A DNA stretch of 64,000 nucleotides. Source: Monocercomonoides exilis. Taxonomy: Eukaryota; Preaxostyla; Oxymonadida; Polymastigidae. The position numbers and the translations under genes were made by a program. Below, one piece after another: positions 23,085 through 33,984 of this stretch. The notes beneath the pieces are model-generated. The model was given only the letters and a program-made list of their open reading frames with translations. It did no database searches and had not been told where the DNA came from. Within the stretch, counting starts at the first letter, position 1. Every line of letters starts with the position of its first letter. The DNA lies in the NCBI GenBank assembly GCA_001643675.2, contig LSRY02000036.1, positions 415,501-479,500 on the forward strand. The letters are read 5' to 3'.

Positions 23085-24980
23085 TTCTTCTGTCTTCTGT
23101 TTTTGCTCCGCCTCTGAGCATTGCCCCAGCTCATTATACAGCTCTTCGCAGAATTGTGCAAATCACCAAAAGACGTGGCCCGAAAAAAACACAGCAAAAA
23201 TAAACAAACCCCCAAACCTATTCTTTGGAGAAATCTCCTCGATTCCATCTGCATTCGCTCTGTTGACGCGCTCATCCATTCTGATTGCGAAAAACACGTT
23301 CCATCAGCAGGGCAAAGCATTGCGTCGGCAGAACAATCAGAAAACACAAACATTGTTGATGGGGAGCAAAACGAAAGAAAAACAGAGCAAACACAAGTGT
23401 TTTTTGATTTTTTTGATCAAACAAATAATAATTCAAACAGAAACAGAAACAATGATGGTTTTCTTTTGATTTTTTTTGTTGTTTTTCTGAACTCTTTGCA
23501 GTTTGTGTATTTGTGCCTTATCTACATTTCAGCACACGAGAATGGAACTTGGAGGAGGAGGAAAGGATGACAAACAACCAGATTGGTTCAGCTGAAAGAA
23601 ATAAATGTCTGAAAACCAGTATTCCTCTTTCAAACACGAGGTCTGCGATATGACTTTCACGCTTTTTTCCCCTTCTTCTTCATTTCATTCCTTTTTATTT
23701 GCAAACGCATCATCAGGCTTGTTCCCTTTTTATATATTGAAGAAAACACACCAAGAGCATTTGCAGCTTGATGGCTGTTGTGTTTGGCGCATGGGAAGTG
23801 GATTTCCTTGACGATGAAATGGGCATAGGAGCTGCTCCCAAATGATGCAGAAATGTTTTTTGTGTTCATTGGGGAAAGGAAGCAGTGGAGAAGGAGAAGG
23901 ATTGGGGCAGAAAAGGAGAACTCTCTCAGTTCGTCTTGAATTCGTTTTGAATTCGTTTTGCAGAAAGATCCTCAGCCATGTTTTCTGTCTCTCCTTCTGT
24001 GTGTGCTGTCTTATAAATCATGAAAGACAGCAATCTGCAAAGAGACAACAAAAGAGGAATTGAATAACAACGCCAAAGGCAGAAAGAGGCATTTGAAGAC
24101 GATTGGCAGATCAGAGAGCAGCAGCCACGGGGTTGTGAAAGGTATGTGCCAGCTGGACAGAACGGGGAAGACATGTGCTTTTTTGTGGGGGTTGGTTGGG
24201 AAGCAATGTTGAAGATGAAGAAGCAGGTGTTGTTTGGGCTGGGTGGAATTGGCGTGGCGGGCAGGCAAGGCAGACGGAGACAGAAGAGGTGTTTTTGAGA
24301 GAAGGGAAGGAATGAAGAAGCAAAGTCCCTTTGGAAAACACAGAGGCCATTTCATGTTGCACTTTTTTCGTGTTCATTGGCTTCGGTGCCTGTTGAAAGA
24401 CATCTCCACTTCGTTCATCTATTGTTCTCTCAACTGAAATTGGATCGTTCAGGAGCAGCAGATGCCTGTGGAGTGTGTCTGCTTCAAAAGGTTAATCAGA
24501 ATTTGTGCTCGAAGGTTGAGTGAGGAGAACGATGATTTGAAGTGCAATTTGTCTTTTCTGTGCGTTTGATGGCAAATGACGACTTTTTCTTTGCTTTTCA
24601 CCACAATCAATTTGCTTCTATTTTTTCAATTGATACCGATATTAATTTTTTTTGTGATAAAAAAAAAAGGAGAGAAAGATTGTCTTTTTTGAGTGTTTTT
24701 CAATCATATTTCATTTTCTCATCTCAGAATAATTCTCAATAATTAATGTTTTATTGATTTTGTATCATTGTGTGCTTGCTGCAAAAATAAAATTAATAAT
24801 ACTGTATATTTGGATGGTGAATATTCGTTAACTTTTCGAAGAGTGTTTTTATGAGGAAGGAGTTTTGAGCGGCCCATTATATAATTGTTGGGAAAGAAAG
24901 AGGATTGAATATCCGTTCAGGAACTGGACGGAGGGGGCGGAAACACAGGCAAGACGCAGAAAATATCGAAACAGAAAGGA
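23085..24980. other. Gene-poor spacer within left arm
   Basis: About 1.9 kb with no supportable gene. Upstream of the ARM-like exon, the minus strand extends in the family frame (ELYNELGQC just before the ATG), suggesting one more 5' exon near 23190-23360. A short ATG frame of 24 codons at 23771-23845 (plus) and a GTATGT donor near 24141 hint at small exons, but nothing recognisable emerges. Confidence 0.4.
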
Positions 24981-27900
24981 ATGGAAACGGACGACGAAAA
25001 GCAGAAAAGAGCGCAGCAGGAAGAAAATACAAATTGTGCTGAACTGGATGGAAGAGGAGGGCACGGAAGCGAGTGTGGAGAGGGTGCAGGAGAAGGCGAG
25101 GAGCAGAGGGTGTTGCGGGGAGCAGCGATGAGGGGAGAGGCAGATGGAGGGGAAGGGCTGGGAGAGAGCAGGGAAAAGGAAAAGAGGAATGTTGAAGGAA
25201 TGGTTGGGGCTGGGGTTGGGATTGGGGTTGGAATTGGGGTTGGAATTGGGGCAGGGGAGGGAGGAAGAGGAGAGGCAGCGGGAGGGGCGGTGCACGGGAA
25301 GCAGTCGCTGATGCTGGACATCTCGAAGATTCTGGCGAGGCGGACGGTGTCAGTGGACGAGGAGGCGGCGCGGGCGGAGAAGCTGCAGTACTTCGAGGGG
25401 CAGTGCTCGGGGGTGCTGCCGTATGTGTATGTGGGGTCTCGGAAGGTGGCGGCGGACCGGGAGCTGCTGCATGGGAAGGGGGTGACGCACATCCTGAACT
25501 GTGCAGCAGGGGTGTGCCCGGCGTATTTCCCTGGGGAGTTCCGGTACATGCAGGTGAATCTGAGCGACGACGCAGAGCAGGATGTGATCTCGCTGCTGCC
25601 GTATGCGATCTTTGCGATCGAGGCAGAGCGGCGGGAGTGGAGGAGGAGGAAGACGAGGAAGATGAGGAGGAAGAGGAGGAAGATTGCAGCATTGGAGGAT
25701 GGGGAGCATGAGAAACGGGGAAGAGAGGGGAGGGAGAAAAAAGAGAGTGGGATGGGGTTGGACAGGCAGAGGAGGAGCAGGGGGACATGGACGGGGAAGA
25801 GACGGGGAAGGGAAGGAGGCGGTGTTTTTTGTGCACTGCCACCAGGGGGTGTCGCGGTCGGCGTCTGTGTGTCTGGGGTATCTGATGTATGCGCTGAATG
25901 CGTCGCTGTCGTGTGTGCTGTCGTGGAGCCGGCGGGAGCGCGGGGTGATCCGGCCGAACGAGGGGTTTGTGCGGCAGCTTCAGCTGGAGTCTCGGCAGCA
26001 GGAGGGGCTGTGGCAGTTGTGGGAGAAGAGGGAGAGGGAGAAGAGCGAAAGAGAGAATGAGAATGAGAATGAGAAGGAGAATGAGAAGGAGAATGAGAAG
26101 GAGAAGGGGGTGATGTGGGGGCTGTGGAGGATGGGAGCACAGAGCAACCCATCAGAGTTTGCGTTGGTAGAGGATGAGGAAGAGGATGAAGAGGAAGGAG
26201 AAGGAAGCAGTTCAGATTATTCTGAGGAAGAAGACGATGAAGAAGATGAAGGAGAAAGAAGGGGGAGAAGAGGGAGAAGAGGGAGAAAAGATAATTGGAG
26301 GAGGAAGGAGGAGAGGAAGGAGAGGAAGGAGAAGATGGAGAGGGTGGCAGCAGTGACACCGCACAGGGTTGGTGTTCCGCTGAGCGAGAAGTCGTTTGAC
26401 CGGCGGTTTGTGTATGTGCTGTTTGGGAGGTGTGGGGTTGGGGTGTGGGTGGGGATGAAGGCGAAGAGGGAGTATGTGGCAGCAGGGGTGGAGTATGGGC
26501 GGTGGCTGGGGGAGCAGCTGCCTTTTGGGAAGAGTGGAAAGGAGAGTGAGAATGAAGAAGAAGAAGAGAGATGGGAGAAGAAAGAGTGTGAGAAGTTTTC
26601 GAGGAGTCTGGGGGAGCTTGAAGCGAAGCTGAAGCGAGTGAAGGAGAGGCATGAAAGAGAGAAAGAGAGGAAGAGGAAGACGAGAAAAGGGGAGTTTTGT
26701 GGGAAAGGAGGGAGAGAAGCAGAAGAGATGAAAGAAGAAGAGGGAAAAGAGCAGAGTGAGCGAAGAGAAAGAAGAGAAGAGGAGGCAGATGAGGATGGGA
26801 AAGAACAATGTGTTTGGGGAAGAGAGAGAAGTGACTCTGTGCTTTGGACAGATAGAGAGAGATTGGGAGGGGATGAGGAAAGTGAGGAAGTGGCAGAGAA
26901 TGAGCAGAGGGAAATGAAAGAGAGAGGGAAGAGAGAAGAAGAAGAAGAGAAGAAAGGGAAGAAAGGGAAGAAGAAGAGGAAGAAGGAAGAGAAGGGGAAG
27001 GAGAAGGAGAGCATCGGGTGCCACTGGTGGCAGAGATGGTGGAGGAGACAGAGTTGGAAGGCGGGGTGAAGATCGACACGAAGACGGTGTTTGAGCGAGA
27101 GGCAGTGCTTTCGCTGCCGGCGGAGGTGTTTTCCGCTGGTGCGGGAGAGGAGGGAGGGGAGAGAGGAAGTGGTGTGTGTGCGGCAGGGGAACAGATGGGA
27201 AAGAGAAGAAGAAGGAAAAGAAGAAGAAGAAGAAGGAAGAGAAGGAAGAGGAAAAAGTGAGGCAGAAAAAGTGTGTGAGTCGATTGAATGGAGAGAAGAA
27301 AGAGAGTTCTGGAAGCTTCTGCAAAGGATGGTGGAAGAGCAGCCGGATTGTTGTCTGAACGAGGTGAGTCAGAGGCGTCAGGTGGAGACACACACAACCT
27401 CATCAACGACTTCATCATCATCATCATCATCATCATCATTCACAACATCCACACAGAACAATCAGTATGAAGAGCTGAAGACATTCCGAAGAGCATCTGA
27501 GGATGAGAAGCCGAATGGAGGAAGAGGAAGAGAAAGAGAAGAAAGAGAAAGAGAAAGAAGTCAGCTGGCGACTGTTGATTTTGGGAGGCTGAGCGACACG
27601 AGCGAAGTGATTGGGGAAGACTCGGCGCTGGATGAAGAGGCGTTGTGGGCAGTTGGGGGGAGGCTATGGATGAAGGGAGGGGGTGAAAGAGAAGAAAGAG
27701 AGAGAAATGATGAATCGTCTTCTCATTCTTCAATTTCTTCTTCAAATTCTTGTTGTGCGTGTGATTCGTCCTTCTCATCGTTCTCATCGTTCTCTTTTCT
27801 TCCCTCGTCTTCTTCGGGGCAGCCAGATGAGCTGGCAGACAGTGTTGTGTCTTGTGAGCATGGGAAGAGCAGTCAGCTGCAGAAGATGGGAGAGAGGGAG

Positions 27901-30607
27901 CGAGAGAGGGCAAAAGAGGAGCGGAGAGGCACAAATACAGACACTGCCAAAGAGATAGAAGAAGAAACAGAAGAAGAAAAAGAAGAGAAGGAGGAAAGAA
28001 GTTCATTGAGTTCATTGAGTTCTGAGTGTTGTGAGTGTTCTGTGCACTCATCTGCAGCAGATTCGCAGGCGTCATCTCAGATTGAGCACTCTCTTCATTC
28101 ATCATCAACATCATCATCATCAACAGCATCAGCAGCAAAGAACACAGAGACACCACTTCAGCAGGAGAGAAAGGGGGGAAGAGAAAAAGGGAATCGCATT
28201 TGCTGCACTTCCGACACTTCACATTCCTCGTTCTGTTCCTCTGCTATCATTCCATTCCACTTCATTGCCATCATCATCGTCTGATTGTTCCACTTCATCA
28301 TCCACCTCGCCATCCACTTCAACCCAAACGCCGAGTGATTCTTGTGTGCCTGCACTTTCCAATCTCCATCTTCATCTTCATTCACAATCACAATCACCTT
28401 CACCTTCACATTTACAATCAACATTATCATCATCATCATCTTTAACTTCATCATCAACATTATCTTCATCATCATCAATTGGGCAGACAGAAAGAGAAAG
28501 AGAAAGAGAAACGACATCTGAGATGGGAAGAGCGACTCAGCTGGGGTGCTTCCACAAACATTCACATTCACATTCACTTCAGACAGGGAGCATCAACAGC
28601 ATCAACAGCATCAACAGCATTGATAGCAGCAGAAGGAGTGAAAGGAGTGAAAAGAGTGAAAGGAGTGAAAAGAGAAGAAGAAGAAGAAAGAGAAGGAGGA
28701 GGAGAAAGAGAAAGAGCGAAAGAAGAGAGATTGGAGAGGGGGAGTTTCTGAGTGAGAGGAGGGCAGAGGGAGAAAGAGGAGGAAGCAGAAGGAGCTCAGG
28801 AGGAAGGGAGGGGGGAGACAGGAAGCAGTCAGAATGGAGAGAGAGAAGAAGCACAGCTGAGCAGCATGAAGAGCTGGCATTCTCATCTCGCTCAACACAC
28901 TCAACTCACACAGAATATGATTCAGTAGAAGACACAGAATCAAAAGCAGGAGGAAGAGAAAGAGAAGAGGAAAGAGAAGAGGAAAGAGGAAAAGCGTTGA
29001 GTGAGGCAGAGTCGCGTTCGTTCCTATCGTCGCTGTTCAGCACAAGCGAGTCGTCTTCTGTGCAGCACTTCCCTTTGGACAGTGCAGGCGAGGCGTCGCC
29101 TTTGCCGTCGGGAGCGCCATCGCCGGGGCAGTTGTCGGTCTGCTCGGGTGCAAGCACGCCGGCGCTGACGAGGCGGATCCGGCGGCTGGGGTCGTTTGGG
29201 ATGGGATTGGGAACAGGAACAGGAGGAGGAGGGGCAGTGTCGCCAGCATGCTCTGGAAGCTTGTCTGGGAGGAGCTGTCTCATTTGCATCATTTGCACCT
29301 TTGCAGCTTTTGGGACGCCTCCTTCATCGTCGCCGAGGCTGCGGAGAGGAGAAGCACAGCGGCAGTTTGAGCAGGAGCGGAATGCACACACAGACAGGGG
29401 GATGTTTGGCGAGGGCGGGTGGGGCAGCAGGAGCAGGAGCGGGGGCGAGGGTGAAGGTGAGGGTGAAGGCGAAGGCGAGGGTGAGGGCAGGGGAGAAAAT
29501 GGGAGTGAGAATGAGAATGAGAATGGGGTTGAAGGTGTGAGGGGAAGAGGTAGCGAGGAGAGCAGGGAAGAGGAGGAGGAAGAGGAAGAGGAGGACGGAA
29601 GGGCAGATGTGTTTCAGACGCCGCCATCGAGATCGGTGTGTCCGTCGCGTCTGGTGCTGTCGTTGGGTGTGCCACCGTCTGCACAGCACGAGGAATGTGT
29701 GGGAAAGCCGATGGGGCTGCGGATGGAAAGCACAACGGCTGCAGTGGCCAGCCAAGATATGCAACATCAACAACAACATAATCTGCCAAGCTCATCATCA
29801 TCATCAGCAGCATCATTGTGCTATTCAGGAGCAGATGAGCAGTCAGTGCGAAGTGTCGCATCTGCCTGGGACATGGAGAGCAGAGGAAGTGGAGGAGGAA
29901 GTGGAGGAGGAGGAGAAAATCCACCGATGGCGCGGATGTTTGAGTATCCGAAGTGGACAGAGATCGACTCGTTTGACAGCGAAGGGCTGTCGTCGTCGCG
30001 GTGTCTTGTTCTGGTGCCGCTGGTTGGGGGTGGAGGGAGCGAGGGGAAGGGAGGGGCAGGCAGCAGCAATAGCAATGGCAATGACCATAGCAACAATAGC
30101 AGCAGCAGTAGTATGGCGATGCGATTGGCAGGGCAGAGGAGCGTGTTTGTGTGGCTGGGGGCAGACTTTGCGATCCCGCGGAAGGAGCGGGAGCAGATCC
30201 AGCGGGAGCTGAAGGGGCGGGGCAGACGGGCGGGCGGGGCAGAGCAGCTGGGGAAGGTTCTGTCGGATGCGACGTTTGACGAGGCGACGCTTGTTTGGGC
30301 GCAGCGGGTTGGGAGCTCGTTTTGGGGGGAGTTTGAGAGGCGGCTGAGGGAAGAGGAGAACAGAGCGCCTGCTGTGCAGACACAGGCACAGGCACAGGCA
30401 CAGATGTTGCTGTCTCTTCAGCCGGCTTCTCTGGATTCGGCATCTCCACACAGCAGCAAGAAGCACGACGACATGGAAGGGATGGAAAGGATGGAGGGAG
30501 AAGCAGAAGAAGCAGCAGCAGAAGAAGAAGAAAGGGCGGGGCGTGTGGAGGTGATTGTGGAGAAAGACGCGCTGGAGTCGGAAGAGTTCTTGTCATATTT
30601 CTTTTGA
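24981..30607 (+). CDS. MKP1-like dual-specificity phosphatase with gelsolin-like segments, left copy (frameshifted)
   Basis: A very long gene (about 1870 codons of consensus frame) broken here by single-base homopolymer differences relative to the right arm, at 25793-25796, 26909-26911, 27129-27132 and 28173-28178. The N-terminal frame from ATG 24981 is intact into the phosphatase domain (THILNCAAGV, about residue 170). The catalytic signature HCHQGVSRS (HC-x5-R) is encoded at 25831-25857. After it come gelsolin-like segments (FVYVLFGRCGVGVWVG near 26400; VFVWLGADFAIP near 30147) separated by about 1100 residues of Ser/Glu/Arg low complexity. DSP plus gelsolin homology is the architecture of plant MKP1-type MAP-kinase phosphatases. 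Dephosphorylation of a MAP kinase is inferred. The stop is TGA at 30605-30607. Confidence 0.75.
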
Positions 30608-31838
30608 AGCTGTCGGTGCGCGCCGGGGGAGTAGCAGCATCCGGGTGCGAGTGATTGCTGCTTTGTCTGTTTTGCACTCTTGTGCAGGCTCTTTTGCCTT
30701 GTGTGCTCGTGTGTCCTCCTCAGAGCGTGCCTGTGTGCTCATGCGATGCACGAAAGCAATGCTTCAGATGACTTTGCTCTGATTTGCCTGCCCAACTGGT
30801 TCTTCTTCTTGTTGTGTCTCTTTTTCTTTTTCTTTTTCTTTTCAATTCGTTTCTTTGCTGGCTGGAGTTGCTGCGGTGAGGCACAAATGTGTTATTTTCC
30901 AAAATGTTTGATTTGCCCAAATTTTATTTTATTTTATTTTATTTTATTTTATTTTTACTTATTAAAAGATTAAAGCTATTTTTGATTTTCCGTTTTGTTC
31001 CAAGTTTTGAGTGTTATCACGTCGCAAAAGTCAAAATCAGAATAAGTCATAATTTTGCTTTGAGGCTTTTCCCTGCTTGGAGATAGAACAGAAAAGAGCA
31101 GATGAAAGAAGCCATGCAGATTGAGGGGTTCTGAACTGTGGTGCTTCAGTGCTCTCTTTTTTTGTTATTAATTGCGTGCTGAAATGTGGCACTATCTTGA
31201 AAATGGGCAACAAGGCGGAGCAGCAATATCCATTTGAATGAACAATAAATTATTGAAATGCATGAATGAAATATGGCTTATAAAATGACCATCCAAAACT
31301 GTTCATATTTGAAAAAATTGTTCCAAAAATCGAGCATTTTTGCTTTCAAATTCGAAAATATTTTATTGTTTGAAAATATTGAACATATGAGTGACACTTT
31401 TCGAAGTCAAATTTTTCTTTCAAAAATATCAATTACAACGAGTAAAAAACCCGAACATGGTAAAAAACCCGGACTTTTTATTAAAATTCATATATCTCGA
31501 CAAGTTTAAAAAATTAAATTATAATAATTCACACATTCATACATCAGTATATAACACATCTAGCCATATTGGAATTTTTATTTGTTGTGCTGTATTTATG
31601 AAGAAATAAATAATTTTTATTTTTGAAAATTTGACTTTTAATGAATTTTTCTATTTCAAAAAAACGATTCAGTTCATCTTTTATACATGAAACTTATTTT
31701 TTCTTTGTTGCAAACTGTTCGGGTTATTTTTCATTTTCTGCAATTTGCTCTTTACAACGGAATGAAAATCAATCATTTTTGAAAAATCACACTCAATGGG
31801 ATAACTTCAAAAATATTTTTTTCCAAACTCATAAGCAT
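30608..31838. other. Intergenic spacer near palindrome centre (left)
   Basis: AT-rich, with a (TTTTA)n run at about 30925-30957. Short open frames at 31273-31509 and 31641-31889 recur in mirror on the other arm only because of the palindrome; I see no coding evidence. Confidence 0.5.
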
Positions 31839-31839
31839 A

Positions 31840-32094
31840 CTTGTGAATTTAACACATGCATCAATAAATATGATAGTTATATAAAATGACTACATTTTTG
31901 AAATTTAAAATGATTCTATATTCATTTCATTAAATGCAATTTGGAAGAAAATTCAACAATAATGATCATAAAAAATTTTCAGTAATGAAAATAATCTTTG
32001 TTTATGAAATGAATATAGAATCATTTTAAATTTCAAAAATGTAGTCATTTTATATAACTATCATATTTATTGATGCATGTGTTAAATTCACAAG
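31840..32094. mobile_element. TA-flanked inverted-repeat element, left copy
   Basis: Two 92-bp inverted repeats (31839-31930 and 32004-32095; outer end ACTTGTGAATTTAAC) enclose a 73-bp loop. TA flanks it on both sides (31838-31839, 32095-32096), and the right TA is shared with the central foldback MITE. The structure suits a Tc1/mariner-type MITE inserted next to another. The mirror copy is at 32496-32750, so the 92-bp unit occurs four times in alternating orientation. Confidence 0.6.
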
Positions 32095-32096
32095 TA

Positions 32097-32492
32097 CAGA
32101 TATCGCATAAAATACCGGACATCGCACAAAATACCGGACAAGATCGATATCTCAATAACCACAAGAAGAAAAATTCTGCTAAATTTCCTCTTAACATATT
32201 TCATCAATACAAACTCACGTGACATACAAGACTTTCAGGACAGCTTCGCTTGAGCCCAGAAAAAATTATTATTGAAATTTCGGAGAAATAGAATTTTGAG
32301 TTTCTCCGAGATTTCGATAAATATTTTTTCTGGGCTCAAGCGAAGCTGTCCTGAAAGTCTTGTATGTCACGTGAGTTTGTATTGATGAAATATGTTAAGA
32401 GGAAATTTAGCAGAATTTTTCTTCTTGTGGTTATTGAGATATCGATCTTGTCCGGTATTTTGTGCGATGTCCGGTATTTTATGCGATATCTG
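32097..32492. mobile_element. 396-bp foldback MITE at palindrome centre, copy 1
   Basis: Nearly the whole element is one hairpin. Termini CAGATATCGC/GCGATATCTG are flanked by TA (32095-32096, 32493-32494). Arms of about 180-190 bp include two ACCGGACA-type motifs and a CACGTGA motif, and meet at a short loop near 32285-32305. It carries no ORF. A diverged copy of the same length sits at 54631-55026, where TA flanks are also present, supporting a mobile TA-targeting (Tc1/mariner-like) non-autonomous element. Here its dyad axis (32294.5) is the dyad axis of the 30.7-kb palindrome. Confidence 0.75.
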
Positions 32493-32495
32493 TAC

Positions 32496-32750
32496 TTGTG
32501 AATTTAACACATGCATCAATAAATATGATAGTTATATAAAATGACTACATTTTTGAAATTTAAAATGATTCTATATTCATTTCATAAACAAAGATTATTT
32601 TCATTACTGAAAATTTTTTATGATCATTATTGTTGAATTTTCTTCCAAATTGCATTTAATGAAATGAATATAGAATCATTTTAAATTTCAAAAATGTAGT
32701 CATTTTATATAACTATCATATTTATTGATGCATGTGTTAAATTCACAAGT
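32496..32750. mobile_element. TA-flanked inverted-repeat element, right copy
   Basis: Mirror of 31840-32094, with 92-bp repeats at 32494-32585 and 32659-32750. Its loop is the reverse complement of the left loop, as expected for part of the palindrome rather than an independent insertion. Confidence 0.6.
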
Positions 32751-33984
32751 ATGCTTATGAGTTTGGAAAAAAATATTTTTGAAGTTATCCCATTGAGTGT
32801 GATTTTTCAAAAATGATTGATTTTCATTCCGTTGTAAAGAGCAAATTGCAGAAAATGAAAAATAACCCGAACAGTTTGCAACAAAGAAAAAATAAGTTTC
32901 ATGTATAAAAGATGAACTGAATCGTTTTTTTGAAATAGAAAAATTCATTAAAAGTCAAATTTTCAAAAATAAAAATTATTTATTTCTTCATAAATACAGC
33001 ACAACAAATAAAAATTCCAATATGGCTAGATGTGTTATATACTGATGTATGAATGTGTGAATTATTATAATTTAATTTTTTAAACTTGTCGAGATATATG
33101 AATTTTAATAAAAAGTCCGGGTTTTTTACCATGTTCGGGTTTTTTACTCGTTGTAATTGATATTTTTGAAAGAAAAATTTGACTTCGAAAAGTGTCACTC
33201 ATATGTTCAATATTTTCAAACAATAAAATATTTTCGAATTTGAAAGCAAAAATGCTCGATTTTTGGAACAATTTTTTCAAATATGAACAGTTTTGGATGG
33301 TCATTTTATAAGCCATATTTCATTCATGCATTTCAATAATTTATTGTTCATTCAAATGGATATTGCTGCTCCGCCTTGTTGCCCATTTTCAAGATAGTGC
33401 CACATTTCAGCACGCAATTAATAACAAAAAAAGAGAGCACTGAAGCACCACAGTTCAGAACCCCTCAATCTGCATGGCTTCTTTCATCTGCTCTTTTCTG
33501 TTCTATCTCCAAGCAGGGAAAAGCCTCAAAGCAAAATTATGACTTATTCTGATTTTGACTTTTGCGACGTGATAACACTCAAAACTTGGAACAAAACGGA
33601 AAATCAAAAATAGCTTTAATCTTTTAATAAGTAAAAATAAAATAAAATAAAATAAAATAAAATAAAATTTGGGCAAATCAAACATTTTGGAAAATAACAC
33701 ATTTGTGCCTCACCGCAGCAACTCCAGCCAGCAAAGAAACGAATTGAAAAGAAAAAAGAAAAAAGAAAAAAGAGACACAACAAGAAGAAGAACCAGTTGG
33801 GCAGGCAAATCAGAGCAAAGTCATCTGAAGCATTGCTTTCGTGCATCGCATGAGCACACAGGCACGCTCTGAGGAGGACACACGAGCACACAAGGCAAAA
33901 GAGCCTGCACAAGAGTGCAAAACAGACAAAGCAGCAATCACTCGCACCCGGATGCTGCTACTCCCCCGGCGCGCACCGACAGCT
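32751..33984. other. Intergenic spacer near palindrome centre (right)
   Basis: Mirror of 30608-31838, with the same (TAAAA)n run at about 33633-33667. I see no supportable gene. Confidence 0.5.

Larger units (their letters stand above)
16967..32294 (+). repeat. Left arm of ~30.7-kb palindrome
   Basis: From 16967, inside the last XPB exon, to the centre near 32294, the sequence is repeated in reverse complement at 32295-47654. Gene pairs mirror exactly: 17832-20408/44190-46787, 21784-23084/41513-42814, 24981-30607/33985-39615. Mirror coordinates sum to about 64589 near the centre and 64621 at the outer ends, a net 32-bp indel difference. The arms are near identical, but with substitutions clustered at 17786-17812 and 20553-20571. 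Confidence 0.95.

Noticed and set aside
23771-23845. 24-codon ATG frame that looks like a small protein exon
   Set aside because: Too short, with no splice partners that extend it convincingly; all frames nearby are similarly open.
24877-27439. Long antisense frames (up to about 840 codons) across the phosphatase gene in both arms
   Set aside because: They are Ser/Pro/Leu low complexity produced by reading the complement of Glu/Arg/Gly codons, and contain no motif.
31839-32750. CRISPR-like array from the regularly spaced 92-bp repeats
   Set aside because: Repeats alternate in orientation, spacers are copies of each other, and the host is eukaryotic.
31273-33316. Paired small ORFs on both sides of the palindrome centre
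   Set aside because: They match only because the arms are mirrored; AT-rich, no start context or motif.
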